NCBI GenBank assembly: GCA_964388955.1
Contig: CAYMCO010000010.1
Location: 74,957 to 138,956 of the forward strand
Source of the DNA: CAYMCO01 sp964388955
GTDB taxonomy: Bacteria > Chloroflexota > Anaerolineae > Anaerolineales > E44-bin32
Length of the DNA: 64,000 nt
Direction of reading: 5' to 3'
Position numbers and translations under genes: made by a program. Below are positions 26,459 through 35,792 of the stretch, one piece after another; position 1 is the stretch's first letter, and each line of letters opens with the position of its first letter. A model generated the notes under the pieces. It had not been told where the DNA came from. It ran no database searches and was given only the letters and a program-made list of their open reading frames with translations.

Positions 26459-27087
26459 CAAGAACTCGCTCCCCCGATGAACTGAGCGAACTCCAGGCCC
26501 GCATGCGGTCCTGCCGGAAGTGCCTCGAAGCAGGTCACCATATTGTGCCGAAGGCGATCTTCTCCGGGGGGCAGGGGGCGCAGATCATGATCATCGGCCA
26601 GGCGCCGGGGGTGACCGAGGTCGAAGCCGGGCGGCCTTTCAATGCCGGCAGCGGCAGCCGCCTGTTCGAATGGCTGGGCCGAATCGGACTGGATGAGGCT
26701 GAGTTCCGCAAATGCCAGTACATGACATCGGTCACCAAATGCTTCCCCGGAAAGGCGTCAGGCGGTTCGGGGGATCGGGTGCCCAGCCGGGCCGAGCGGG
26801 ACCTATGCCGTCCCTTCCTGGAGGCGGAGATACGGTTGGTGAACCCCAGGGTGATCATCCCCGTGGGGCGCCTGGCGATCAACCTCTTCTACCCTTCACA
26901 CGCACCGCTTTCCGAGATCATCGGCACTCAGAAGCGTTGGGGGGATCGGTGGATCGTGCCGCTGCCCCACCCTTCCGGGGCGAGCCGATGGCATCAGGGC
27001 GCGGCCAACCGGGCGCGGATCCGGCGAGCCCTTCGGCGGCTGAAGGCCATTCTCCGGGAGCGAGAAGCCGAAGGCGATAGGCGATAA
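26455..27087 (+). CDS. uracil-DNA glycosylase family protein (Fe-S type)
   Basis: Removes uracil (or a similar damaged base) from DNA. 210 aa. Motif I is GQAPGVTEVEAGRPFNAGSG, close to family 4 GEAPG...GRPF; motif III is PLPHPSGASRW. Paired cysteines at the N-terminus (CRKC) plus CQYM...TKC and DLC could hold a 4Fe-4S cluster as in family 4/5. Exact family is unsure. ATG overlaps the nfo stop (ATGA), so glycosylase and AP endonuclease are made together. Confidence 0.85.
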   Translation: MTRTRSPDELSELQARMRSCRKCLEAGHHIVPKAIFSGGQGAQIMIIGQAPGVTEVEAGRPFNAGSGSRLFEWLGRIGLDEAEFRKCQYMTSVTKCFPGKASGGSGDRVPSRAERDLCRPFLEAEIRLVNPRVIIPVGRLAINLFYPSHAPLSEIIGTQKRWGDRWIVPLPHPSGASRWHQGAANRARIRRALRRLKAILREREAEGDRR

Positions 27088-27113
27088 GATCAAAGCCTCG
27101 CTTCAGCAGCGAG
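27083..27113 (-). terminator. possible terminator after the deoxynucleoside kinase
   Basis: CTCGCT/AGCGAG (27097-27102 and 27108-27113) forms a 6-bp stem; on the minus strand it is followed by GCTTTGATCTTAT. It lies between two convergent genes. The T-tract is imperfect. Confidence 0.35.
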
Positions 27114-27181
27114 TGCGGTCCGGCGACTCACCATATCGCGGGGCACGGCGCGTCGGGGGACCAAAGCCGCGCTCGCGGCCG

Positions 27182-27835
27182 CTAGTTCGCAGAGTTCGGC
27201 GGGAACTCGATTTCTTCCTGCCCGGCCAGCTTGTCCTGGATGCGGTCGATGACGATATCCAGGTGGCGCGGGCTGTGCACAAAGTCGAGATCGTCGGTGC
27301 GGATCGTGAGCACCGGGCAGAGATCGAACCCCGCCAGCCACTCTCGATAGAATGAATCCAGCAACTGCAGATACTCGAGCGTGATACCGGCCTCCATCCG
27401 GCGGCCCCGGGATTGGATGCGCCCGAACAGCACATCGACCGGAGCGCGCAGGTAGAGCAGAAGGTCTGGTACGGGCAGACGGTCCACGATGAGATGGAAG
27501 ACCCGGCGGTAGGTATGGTAGTCCCGCTCGCTCATCGTCCCCAATTCCAGGGCGGCGCGAGTGAAGATCTCGGCGTCCTCGTATATTGAACGATCGATAA
27601 TGGCCGATTGGGGCTGGCGGGCGAGCTGGAGATGCTGCTCGGCCCGGTGACCTAGGAAGAAGACCTGCAGATGGAAGGCCCACACCTGCATATTGGCGTA
27701 GAAATCCGCCAGATAAGGATTGTCTTCGACAGACTCATAGCCTGTCAGCCACCCCAGGCGGCCCCCCAAACGCTCGGTGAGCGATGTTTTCCCCGCGCTG
27801 ATGTTACCCGCGACCAGCACGAAATGCTTTGCCAC
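27182..27835 (-). CDS. deoxynucleoside kinase (dAK/dGK family)
   Basis: Phosphorylates deoxynucleosides for salvage. 217 aa. The P-loop is GNISAGKTSL at residues 10-19, followed by YESVEDNPYLADFY, the FFLGHRAEQHLQL helix, the IIDRSIYEDAEIF motif with the catalytic-region DRS, and the LID arginines RIQSRGRRMEAG. It lies downstream of nrdJ on the same strand (110-nt gap), so salvage and de novo deoxynucleotide supply are neighbours. The gap includes a short GGGGCG-CGCCCC hairpin (27899-27914). Confidence 0.88.
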   Translation of the reverse strand: MAKHFVLVAGNISAGKTSLTERLGGRLGWLTGYESVEDNPYLADFYANMQVWAFHLQVFFLGHRAEQHLQLARQPQSAIIDRSIYEDAEIFTRAALELGTMSERDYHTYRRVFHLIVDRLPVPDLLLYLRAPVDVLFGRIQSRGRRMEAGITLEYLQLLDSFYREWLAGFDLCPVLTIRTDDLDFVHSPRHLDIVIDRIQDKLAGQEEIEFPPNSAN

Positions 27836-27945
27836 ATTCTCCTCTGAGTCGCCCCGCCCCTAAGCGGTCTGCGGGAGACCATGCCGCCGGGGTTGCAGGG
27901 GCGGCTTCGCCCCCCTTGAGGAGTGGTATCCTGGGCGTGCAGCGC

Positions 27946-30426
27946 TCAACATTCAGAATAACCGCAGCTGTAGCACTTCCTGCAGCCCTCCTCATGCACC
28001 AGAGCGGCCGCCCCGCACTCCGGGCACAAATCCCCCACGCGCATCGGCAGGGGCTCGGATGCCTCTTGAGGCTGCTGAGTGATGTTGCGCCCGATGGGGC
28101 GCTCGCCGAGATAGGCGGCCATCGCTTGCGCCAATCCGTCCGGCAGCGACAGCACCCGGTTGGGCCCGAAGCCCAGCGGGCGTCCGCCGCCGATCCCAGC
28201 CAATTGACGCACCAGCTCCGCCATGCGTTCGCGCGGCGGCACCGGTGAGGCTACGCGCAGCGCGTAAGAGAGCAGCCGGCCGATGGCCTCGGACACCGCC
28301 GCGGTCTCCGACCCCGCTTTGGCCGTGGTGATAAAAACCTCGAAAGGCTGGGAACCCCCGTTCTCGTTGATCGTAACGAAGGCTTTGCCCACAGGCGTAT
28401 TGATCTGATAGGTGCTGCCGTCCAGGCGCTGTGGGCGGGGCTTCTTCGCTTCGTTCCACATACGCAACTGGCCAGCCGCCTCATCGGACCCATACTTGGA
28501 TTCCGCCGTGGACTTGGTCTCCAGCACTACCCGCTTCCGTGAGCCGGTGACGTAGACGGTCAGCCCCTTCACCCCCAGCTCCCAACCCAGTTTGTAGGCC
28601 TTCGCCACGTCATCCTCGGTCGCGTCCTCGGGGAAATTACAGGTCTTGCTCAGGCTGTTGTCCACAAAGGCCTGCAGGGCCGCCTGCATGCGCACATGTT
28701 CCTCGGCGCTGATATCCTGCGAGACCACGGCGTACTCGCCCATTTCGCGCGGAATCTCATCCAAGTCCTGGGCCGTCCCATTCTCGGATACCTTCTCGAT
28801 AATCTGCTTGCGAGTCTCCACGTCGAGCCCGGCTTCAATCAGCGCCTTTTCGAACAAGGGGCTCGTATATGATAGAGTCAGATCCTTGCCCTCATCCACC
28901 ACGTGGCGGTCATACGCCAAAGCGAAAATGGGTTCACAACCGTATCCTTCGCAACCGGCCACGGTGGCGATGGTACCCGTGGGGGCGATGGTCGTCTGGG
29001 CCGCGTTGCGAATGCCGTGCTCCCGGATGCCCTCCACGACCTGGCTCCAGCCGACCTCCGGCCGGCCCAGGTCCATGCGATATGCGGAAATCGGCTGCGG
29101 CGGCTCCCATGACAAATCGGCGGGATCATAAATGGATCCTTCGATCGCCGGGAAAGACCCCCTCTGACGGGCCAGCTCGATGCTGGTCATCATGCAGTGG
29201 AAACGGATGAATTCCATCACCTGCGCGGCAAACTCCTGGCCTTTCTCCGATCCGTACCGCACCTTGGAATGGTACATCAGATCCGCCAATCCCATGATTC
29301 CAAGGCCGATGCGCCTGGAGCGGAAAGCGGCCTCTTTCAACTGGGGGACCGCCGGCACATAGGCGTTCGCGGTCACAACATCATCAAGGAAACGGGTGGC
29401 GAGCACGACGGATTGGCGGAGCTTTTCCCAGTCGATGGTCCCGTTCGGACCCAAGTGCTGGGCAAGGTTGACCGACCCGAGGCAGCAGTTCTCATAGGGC
29501 CCCAACCACTGCTCTCCGCACGGATTGGTGGCCTCCAGCTCATACATGTGCGGCACCGGATTGCTGCGGTTGGCGGTGTCGATGAAGAGAACCCCTGGTT
29601 CGCCGTTGTGGTGGGCATGCTCGACGATCAGGTTGAAGACATCTCGCGCCTTGGGGGATTCAACCACCTCACCGGTGCTGGGCGATATCAGGTCATAAGT
29701 GGTGTCATCAATCACCGCCTGCATGAACTTGTCCGTCACTCCGACCGAGATGTTGAAGTTGGTGATCTGGTTCTCGTCGACCTTGCAGGAGATGAATTCG
29801 CGGATGTCCGGATGGTCCACCCGCAGCACCGCCATGTTGGCACCGCGCCTGGTGCCGCCTTGAGCGACCTCACCGAAGGCCTGGTCGTATACGCGCAAGA
29901 AACCCACCGGCCCTGTGGCCTTGCCGCCGGAGGAACGCACCAGGGCGCCTTTCTCGCGGAGGTTGCTGAACGCAAAGCCATTCCCGCCCCCGGTCTGCTG
30001 GATCAGCGCTGCATCACGCAGAGTCTGGAAGATCCCTGCCGGATCGCGTCCCATATCGTCGTTGATGGGAAGCACAAAACAGGCGGCCAACTGGCCCAGC
30101 GGCGTCCCCGCGCCTGTGAACGTCGGAGAGTTGGGGAAGAAGCGTTTGGAGGTGAGCAGCTCATAGAAACGCCTGGCGGTGCCCACTACGTTGCCGTCCC
30201 ACTCGAGCTCCGCTTCAGCCACGTGATAGGCGACCCGCCAGAACATCTCTTCCACAGTCTCAACCGGCTGCCCCATCTTCCCACGCCGGATGTAGCGCTT
30301 CATGAGCACGGTGCGGCCGTTCTCATCCAAACTGACACTGCCAAGATCCTCGGGAAGGGGCGGACGCGTGGATGCCTTTCGCCGCAGCTCTGCGATCCCC
30401 GTCTCCCGATGTGCAGTTTCCAACAT
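27946..30426 (-). CDS. nrdJ: adenosylcobalamin-dependent ribonucleotide reductase (class II)
   Basis: Reduces ribonucleotides using B12 radical chemistry, independent of oxygen. 826 aa. Signature segments include FFPNSPTFTGAGTPLGQLAA, GGNGFAFSNLREKG, ATNPCGEQWLGPYENCCLGS and IAPTGTIATVAGCEGYGCEP. The C-terminus carries a zinc-ribbon tail (CPECGAA...CRKCYSCGYSEC) thought to shuttle reducing equivalents. GGAGTGAGGTG precedes ATG 30426. A TATAAT lies at 30465-30470 on the minus strand in the 85-nt gap after nrdR, but without a good -35. No B12 riboswitch fits in that gap. Confidence 0.95.
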   Translation of the reverse strand: MLETAHRETGIAELRRKASTRPPLPEDLGSVSLDENGRTVLMKRYIRRGKMGQPVETVEEMFWRVAYHVAEAELEWDGNVVGTARRFYELLTSKRFFPNSPTFTGAGTPLGQLAACFVLPINDDMGRDPAGIFQTLRDAALIQQTGGGNGFAFSNLREKGALVRSSGGKATGPVGFLRVYDQAFGEVAQGGTRRGANMAVLRVDHPDIREFISCKVDENQITNFNISVGVTDKFMQAVIDDTTYDLISPSTGEVVESPKARDVFNLIVEHAHHNGEPGVLFIDTANRSNPVPHMYELEATNPCGEQWLGPYENCCLGSVNLAQHLGPNGTIDWEKLRQSVVLATRFLDDVVTANAYVPAVPQLKEAAFRSRRIGLGIMGLADLMYHSKVRYGSEKGQEFAAQVMEFIRFHCMMTSIELARQRGSFPAIEGSIYDPADLSWEPPQPISAYRMDLGRPEVGWSQVVEGIREHGIRNAAQTTIAPTGTIATVAGCEGYGCEPIFALAYDRHVVDEGKDLTLSYTSPLFEKALIEAGLDVETRKQIIEKVSENGTAQDLDEIPREMGEYAVVSQDISAEEHVRMQAALQAFVDNSLSKTCNFPEDATEDDVAKAYKLGWELGVKGLTVYVTGSRKRVVLETKSTAESKYGSDEAAGQLRMWNEAKKPRPQRLDGSTYQINTPVGKAFVTINENGGSQPFEVFITTAKAGSETAAVSEAIGRLLSYALRVASPVPPRERMAELVRQLAGIGGGRPLGFGPNRVLSLPDGLAQAMAAYLGERPIGRNITQQPQEASEPLPMRVGDLCPECGAAALVHEEGCRKCYSCGYSEC

Positions 30427-30511
30427 GCTTCACCTCACTCCAATTACCTTCACCCCGCTTATGGATTATAAGACGCCTCCGGTGGGAATTCCCTCCCCTC
30501 CAGGGGCGAAT

Positions 30512-30961
30512 TCAGATCTCAAGCAAATGGTCGATTTCGTCTCGGATGGCGTGCAGATCGTCCAGTTCCAGATACACGATGGCGTAGCGGATATAGGCCA
30601 GGTGATCGAGGTCCTTCAGCCCTTGGATGGCCATATCGCCGATTACGCGCGAGGACACTTCAGACTTGTTCATGGACTGAAGGCTGGATTCGATTTCCCC
30701 CACCAGGCGCTCTATATCGGCGGCGGATACAGGTCGCTTAGCCAGGGCGATCCTCAGCCCGCGCGCCAGCTTCTCGGGATCAAACTCCTCCCGTGTCCCA
30801 TCGCGTTTTACAACCAGTGGGGTGGACCGTATCGCCCGCTCGTAGGTGGTGAAGCGCTGTTCGCAATTCATGCACACGCGGCGTCGGCGGACGCCCCCAC
30901 GGCTATCGTGGGACGTGTCAATGACTCGCGTAACCTCGCCTTGGCAAAATGGACAACGCAT
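30512..30961 (-). CDS. nrdR: transcriptional repressor NrdR
   Basis: ATP/dATP-sensing regulator of ribonucleotide reductase genes, 149 aa. N-terminal zinc finger MRCPFCQ...CMNCEQRFTTYE, then an ATP-cone with VVKRDGTREEFDPEKLARGL. ATG 30961 gives the standard start. It directly precedes nrdJ, its expected target, on the same strand. Confidence 0.95.
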   Translation of the reverse strand: MRCPFCQGEVTRVIDTSHDSRGGVRRRRVCMNCEQRFTTYERAIRSTPLVVKRDGTREEFDPEKLARGLRIALAKRPVSAADIERLVGEIESSLQSMNKSEVSSRVIGDMAIQGLKDLDHLAYIRYAIVYLELDDLHAIRDEIDHLLEI

Positions 30962-31352
30962 AGCCCCCGCCCTATGCCAGAACGCGTGTTCGGCGCCAAA
31001 TATGGGTCCCGGGAAATCCGTACCCCAACATATACCCTTTGGGGAGCCGAATTTTAGCACAACGGCCGAACCGCCGCCAAGCACTACGACCTTAAAACCA
31101 CCAAGCCGCGCTGGTACTATAGTCCTCCCGCGGGCTCGGAACGGGGATGTGCGATGTTTTTCGAACACAGATCGCGATGGAACGCATATGCGTGACATGC
31201 CGCCGGATGCATGCTTTGGGGATGCAGGCGCGGTCGACCGGCGCCGGGAGGAGGAGGCCGGCACCGGTCAACCCGTGCCGCCGGTCGCCGTGACTCTGCA
31301 GCAGCGGGATACTGAACCCGGCGACCAGTCAGACTGCGATAAAAACCGGCGA
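30962..31352. other. 390-bp gap holding the probable nrdR promoter
   Basis: On the minus strand TTGGCG (31075-31080), 18 nt and TAAAAT (31051-31056, TGC extension) form a likely nrdR promoter. An inverted repeat CCCCAA/TTGGGG (31023-31028, 31039-31044) lies at its predicted start and could be an operator. The stretch 31100-31340 has no recognisable gene or site apart from the ftsZ terminator. Confidence 0.45.
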
Positions 31353-31362
31353 TCAACGCCGG
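31340..31362 (-). terminator. terminator of the dcw operon, overlapping ftsZ stop
   Basis: On the minus strand CCGGCG-TTGAT-CGCCGG is followed by TTTTTAT. The TGA stop codon of ftsZ (31353-31355) sits inside the loop. Confidence 0.85.
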
Positions 31363-32450
31363 CGCAGAAAGGCGGGTATGTCCAGGTCGTTGATGTCGAT
31401 CGCCTGCGGTTGGAAGCGCCCCTCCGAACTCGAGCCGCGGCGGGCGCTCGCCTCGCGAGCGGCCACATGCGCATGATGCAGCGATCGGCTCGGGCTCGTG
31501 GTGCGCTCAAATCCGGTAGCGATGACCGTAATGCGCAATTCGTCATCCATATTGGGATCGATCACAGCACCAAAGATCAAGTTAACGTCCGGATGGGCGG
31601 TCTCCTTGATTATCGCGGCCGCCTGATCCACCTCGTGCAGGCTGAGATCGGATCCGCCGGTGACGTTGAACAGGATGCCTCTGGCGCCATCAATGGTGAT
31701 ATCCAGCAAATGGCTCGAGATGGCCTGCTCCGCGGCTTCGCGGGCTCTCTCCTCACCCTTGGCCCGACCGACGGCCATGAGCGCTGCGCCACCCTCGGAC
31801 ATGATCGCCCGCACATCGGCGAAGTCAAGGTTGATCAATCCGGGCACGGTAATCAGCTCGCTGATGCCCTGTATGCCCTGTCGCAACACATCATCCGCGA
31901 GCCGGAAGGCATCCTGCAAGCTGGCGCGCTTATCCGCGATCTGCAGCAGGCGATCGTTCGGGATGACGATCAACGTGTCCACGTGCTCCTTCAAGCTGTT
32001 GATCCCACCCTCCGCCACCTGGGCCCGGCGCGCTCCTTCGAAAGAGAATGGGCGGGTGACGACACCGATGGTGAGCGCGCCCACCTCCTTGGAGATCTGG
32101 GCGATGATCGGGGCCGCTCCTGTGCCGGTCCCGCCGCCGATCCCGGCCGCCAGGAACACCATATCGCTTCCCTTGAGGACCTCATACAGTTCCTCGGCCG
32201 ACTCCTCGGCGGCATTCTTTCCGACCTCCGGATCGCCTCCGGCGCCGAGGCCGCGGGTCAGTTTGTCGCCCACCCGCACGCGCGTAGGCGCGTTCGACAG
32301 CAGCAGAGCTTGCCCGTCGGTGTTCACGGCGACGAACTCGATTCCGGCCAAGCCTTCCTCGATCATGCGGTTAACCGCGTTGCTCCCGCCGCCTCCTATG
32401 CCGACGACTTTGATACGTGCGAACGATTCCATTTGTGGTGACGGATGCAT
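31353..32450 (-). CDS. ftsZ: cell division protein FtsZ
   Basis: Tubulin-like GTPase forming the division ring. 365 aa. GTP-binding signature GGGTGTGAAP, N-terminal GIGGGGSNAVNRMI, and T7-loop region NLDFADVRAIMS are present. The C-terminal peptide DLDIPAFLRRR, which binds FtsA, is intact after a short linker. ATG 32450 follows GAGGAGGAA; a second ATG at 32432 is possible. Last gene of the dcw operon, 59 nt after ftsA, with a terminator right on its stop codon. Confidence 0.97.
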   Translation of the reverse strand: MHPSPQMESFARIKVVGIGGGGSNAVNRMIEEGLAGIEFVAVNTDGQALLLSNAPTRVRVGDKLTRGLGAGGDPEVGKNAAEESAEELYEVLKGSDMVFLAAGIGGGTGTGAAPIIAQISKEVGALTIGVVTRPFSFEGARRAQVAEGGINSLKEHVDTLIVIPNDRLLQIADKRASLQDAFRLADDVLRQGIQGISELITVPGLINLDFADVRAIMSEGGAALMAVGRAKGEERAREAAEQAISSHLLDITIDGARGILFNVTGGSDLSLHEVDQAAAIIKETAHPDVNLIFGAVIDPNMDDELRITVIATGFERTTSPSRSLHHAHVAAREASARRGSSSEGRFQPQAIDINDLDIPAFLRRR

Positions 32451-32509
32451 TTCTATTCCTCCTCTAACTTGGTCTTGTGAATGAGTTCCCTTCTCTCAGG
32501 TTTCTCACC

Positions 32510-33766
32510 TTATCCGGGCAGCAGGCGCCACAGCAGATCATTCACGGCACGCCGGATATCGAATCCGCCTTTGACGAGCCCGTATGCTCCGCCTTCTCCG
32601 CGCCTTTCCTCCACGACCATCTGCGCCCACCGCAGCATGCCCATGCTGGCCGAGTAGGCAGGAGATCTCAGCTTGTCCACCATGCCGCGCAGCTCCCCCG
32701 GACGGCCCAGGCGGACCGGCAGGTTGAGTACATCGGCCGCCACGTCGCGGATGCCCGGAAGGGAGCTGGTGCCTCCCGTCAGCACCACACCCGCCGGGAG
32801 CAGTGCCTCGTAGCCCGAGCGCTTGATCTCCTGACGCACCAGGCTGAAGGTCTCTTCCACCCGGGGCTCGATGATCGCCGCCAGCTTCGCCCGCTCCACC
32901 TTCTCGGCGCCATCGGAGCCAAAGGGTTTGATGGCGATGGCCTCCCCCGGCTCCGCAGAATCCGCTCGGGCACATCCGTGACGGAGTTTCACCCCCTCCG
33001 CCACATCGAATGCGACGTACAGCCCCTGCGCCAGATCGTTGGTGATATGATTGCCGCCCACGGGGATCACCGCTGTATGCCAGACCGATCCCTCGATATA
33101 GATGGCGATGTCACAGGTCCCGCCGCCGATGTCGCACATGACCACGCCCATCTCCCGCTCTGTCTCGGTGAGGACCACCTCGCCGGCCGCCAGCGAGGAC
33201 AACACCCAACCATCCACCCCGATGGCGCAACCTTCAATACACTCTTGGAGATTGCGAAGCGCTGTGGAAGCGGAGGTGGCAACATGCGCCTCCACCTCCA
33301 GCCGGTAGCCGTGCATGCCGATCGGGGAATGGATTCCGTCCTGGCCGTCCACCACATAGCTGCGCGGGATCACATGGATGATCTGGCAGTTGTGCGGCAC
33401 GGCGATGGACCTGGCGGCCTCCAGGACCCGTTCCACGTCCTCCGCCCCGATCGTGCGGCCCGACACGCCGGCCATGCCCCGGCTGTTCACCGAGGAGACT
33501 TGCTGGCCGGAGACGCTCACCAGGGCGGCGGTGATCTCATAGCCCGATGTGCGCTCGGCCTTGTCCTTGGCCGCGCTGACCGTACGAGTCAGTTCTTCAA
33601 GATTTGCGACACCTCCCTTCCGCATGCCCTTGGAGGGCACCACACCGACCCCGATTACCCGCATCCGGCCTTCAGGCGACGTCTGTCCTACAAGGACGGC
33701 TGTTTTGCTCGTTCCGATGTCGATCCCGACATATATCGGGCGTTCGTTCCTGAAGATCGATGCCAC
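32510..33766 (-). CDS. ftsA: cell division protein FtsA
   Basis: Actin-like membrane tether of FtsZ, 418 aa. The nucleotide site shows YVGIDIGTSKTAVLVG and, later, CDIGGGTCDIAIY and LTGGTSSLPGI. The C-terminus DIRRAVNDLLWRLLPG is the amphipathic membrane-targeting helix. The start is GTG at 33766 behind GAGGTAACC. It lies 5 nt after ftsQ. Confidence 0.95.
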   Translation of the reverse strand: MASIFRNERPIYVGIDIGTSKTAVLVGQTSPEGRMRVIGVGVVPSKGMRKGGVANLEELTRTVSAAKDKAERTSGYEITAALVSVSGQQVSSVNSRGMAGVSGRTIGAEDVERVLEAARSIAVPHNCQIIHVIPRSYVVDGQDGIHSPIGMHGYRLEVEAHVATSASTALRNLQECIEGCAIGVDGWVLSSLAAGEVVLTETEREMGVVMCDIGGGTCDIAIYIEGSVWHTAVIPVGGNHITNDLAQGLYVAFDVAEGVKLRHGCARADSAEPGEAIAIKPFGSDGAEKVERAKLAAIIEPRVEETFSLVRQEIKRSGYEALLPAGVVLTGGTSSLPGIRDVAADVLNLPVRLGRPGELRGMVDKLRSPAYSASMGMLRWAQMVVEERRGEGGAYGLVKGGFDIRRAVNDLLWRLLPG

Positions 33767-33771
33767 CTTGG

Positions 33772-34680
33772 TTACCTCGCAGTGCGGTAATAGGGAGTCG
33801 AGGGTTGCTCGACGCTGACTACACTGGCCCTGATTTCCTCGCGCAAAAGATGTCGGACGATGGCCTGGTAGACGGCTACTTTTGAGGCCATGTCCCCGTA
33901 TGCACCGAAATACGCCTGCCAGCCGCGCGGATCCGCAAATCCGAAGCCGTGCAGAGTGTCATATTGCAGCGCCGCCCCCTTCGGCAGATCGGCGCTCAGA
34001 CGTTCCAGCCCGGCCACGATCTCGGGGTCTATGGCAGGGCGCTGTGGATCGTCGCTGATGTCCAGCACAGGCTCGGCGGAAATAACCTCCACCATCCCCG
34101 GCCAAGCCTTGCGTTCAATAAAAGCTACCCCATCCTCGGCGAGCCACCATGTCCGCCCTCCGTCGTTCCAAACCGCGATCGGTCGCCGCTCCTGGACCTG
34201 AATCTCCACTCCATTGGGCCAACTGACTTTGACGTGCGCACCGGAGATCTCCGGATGGGCCATCAGATTGGCCACGGCGCGGCCCGTATCCACCATGAAT
34301 ATCGATTGATTCCCAATCCCGGCGATGGATCGAATCTGTGCATCGCCGAGCAGTTCGCTTCCCTGGACCGTGACCGCTTCCACATGGAACTTGGGGGAAG
34401 ACAGACCGTGACGGATCGCCAGCAAAGTCGTCACGAGGAGCAGCAGAGACAAGAACCGGGACCAGAACCCGGGAAGGAACAGGCTGGGAAGGCGCAGGGC
34501 GATGGCGGCCTCCTGCCCCAGTGACAGGTCATATCGATGGCGGGGACGGCGCCTGGACTTCGCGCGCCGCCTGGCGCGCCGGTCCGCCGGCTCGACGACC
34601 TGCACCACTCGCGCCCTGCGATCCCTGACCTGCTCCGCCCGCGTTCTTGGGGCTCCCAACGCTCTGCTGCCGACACTCAT
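33772..34680 (-). CDS. ftsQ: cell division protein FtsQ/DivIB
   Basis: Bitopic divisome protein, 302 aa. A very basic cytosolic N-terminus of about 65 residues (DRRARRRAKSRRRPR) is followed by one membrane span (FLSLLLLVTTLLAI), a POTRA domain (KFHVEAVTVQGSELLGDAQI) and the FtsQ beta domain with VKVSWPNGVEIQVQERRPI and LAEDGVAF. Overlaps ddl by ATGA. Confidence 0.9.
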   Translation of the reverse strand: MSVGSRALGAPRTRAEQVRDRRARVVQVVEPADRRARRRAKSRRRPRHRYDLSLGQEAAIALRLPSLFLPGFWSRFLSLLLLVTTLLAIRHGLSSPKFHVEAVTVQGSELLGDAQIRSIAGIGNQSIFMVDTGRAVANLMAHPEISGAHVKVSWPNGVEIQVQERRPIAVWNDGGRTWWLAEDGVAFIERKAWPGMVEVISAEPVLDISDDPQRPAIDPEIVAGLERLSADLPKGAALQYDTLHGFGFADPRGWQAYFGAYGDMASKVAVYQAIVRHLLREEIRASVVSVEQPSTPYYRTAR

Positions 34681-35792
34681 AGTGAATTCTCGTACCTCCG
34701 CTCCAACCGATCCTTCTGTTCAAAACGCTCCAGGCCGAGCTCGATCAAGCGGTCGACCAAGTCTGGATACGCCAGGCCGCTGGCGTCCCACAGCTTTGGA
34801 TACATGCTGATGCGGGTGAAACCCGGCATGGTGTTGAGTTCGTTCAAGTACAGGCAGTCGGTATCCTTGTCCAGCAGGAAGTCCACCCGCGCCAAGCCCG
34901 CGCCATCGACGGCTTTGAAGGCCCGTATCGCCAATTGCCGCGCTTGCTCGGCGATCCCATCATCGATGGGCGCCGGGATGAGAAGCTCGGAGGCATCGTC
35001 GATGTACTTCGCACGGTAGGAATAGAATTCGTCGCTGGGCACGATCTCTCCCGGGACGGAGGCCTCCACATCCTCATTCCCCAGCACGCTGACCTCGATT
35101 TCCCGGGCCGCTATTCCCTGCTCCGCCACAACCCGCCGGTCATAGCGGGCCGCGTCCAACAGGCCTTCGACGAGATCCGAGCGGCTCCGGCATTTGCTCA
35201 CTCCGACAGAAGATCCGAGGTTCGCTGGTTTGATGAAGAACGGATATTCGCCCAACGCCTCCGCGGCTCTCACTGCCGCGTCCAAGGATTCGCGGATGAG
35301 CGTGGAAAGGATCACACTCGACGGCAGGATGGGCAGGCCATGGGCCGCCATCAATCGTTTGAACAGCCCTTTGTCCATCCCCACCGCCGAGGCAAGCACT
35401 CCGGCCCCCACGTAGGGGATATCCGCCATCTCCAGCATCCCTTGAAGTGCGCCGTCCTCCCCGTAGGGACCATGCAGCACGGGAAAGACGATATCCAGAG
35501 ATGCCATGGGCTGCGCCGGTTCGCCGGGTGCCCAAGAGAAAAGCTCCCGCGACCCCGGTTCGCCGATCAACGCCACGCGCTGCAAGCCAGTTGTCTCACC
35601 TTCGGAAAAGCGTGCCAGCGCGCCTTCTCCTGCGTACCACAGCCCGTCGTGCGTGATCCCGATCTCGATAGGCCGGTATTTGTCCCGATCCAATGCCCCC
35701 AGGATTGACCGCGCTGAGAGCAGGGAGACTTCATGCTCCCCGGAGCGACCCCCGAATATCACCGCCACGCCCTTCTTTTCGCTCGATGTCAT
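34677..35792 (-). CDS. ddl: D-alanine-D-alanine ligase
   Basis: ATP-grasp ligase making D-Ala-D-Ala for the pentapeptide, 371 aa. Visible blocks: VAVIFGGRSGEHEVSLLSA, VFPVLHGPYGEDGALQGML, PYVGAGVLASAVGMDK, FIKPANLGSSVGVSK and VDFLLDKDTDCLYLNELNTMPGF is split across the C-terminal metal site (DFL and NELN). ATG at 35792 overlaps the murB stop (ATGA); the frame extends to 35822 but without support. Confidence 0.95.
   Translation of the reverse strand: MTSSEKKGVAVIFGGRSGEHEVSLLSARSILGALDRDKYRPIEIGITHDGLWYAGEGALARFSEGETTGLQRVALIGEPGSRELFSWAPGEPAQPMASLDIVFPVLHGPYGEDGALQGMLEMADIPYVGAGVLASAVGMDKGLFKRLMAAHGLPILPSSVILSTLIRESLDAAVRAAEALGEYPFFIKPANLGSSVGVSKCRSRSDLVEGLLDAARYDRRVVAEQGIAAREIEVSVLGNEDVEASVPGEIVPSDEFYSYRAKYIDDASELLIPAPIDDGIAEQARQLAIRAFKAVDGAGLARVDFLLDKDTDCLYLNELNTMPGFTRISMYPKLWDASGLAYPDLVDRLIELGLERFEQKDRLERRYENSL

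Noticed and set aside
29197..30471. 424-aa open frame on the plus strand
   Set aside because: Antisense shadow of nrdJ.
30427..30511. Cobalamin riboswitch before nrdJ
   Set aside because: The gap after nrdR is only 85 nt and lacks the B12-box; too short for the aptamer.
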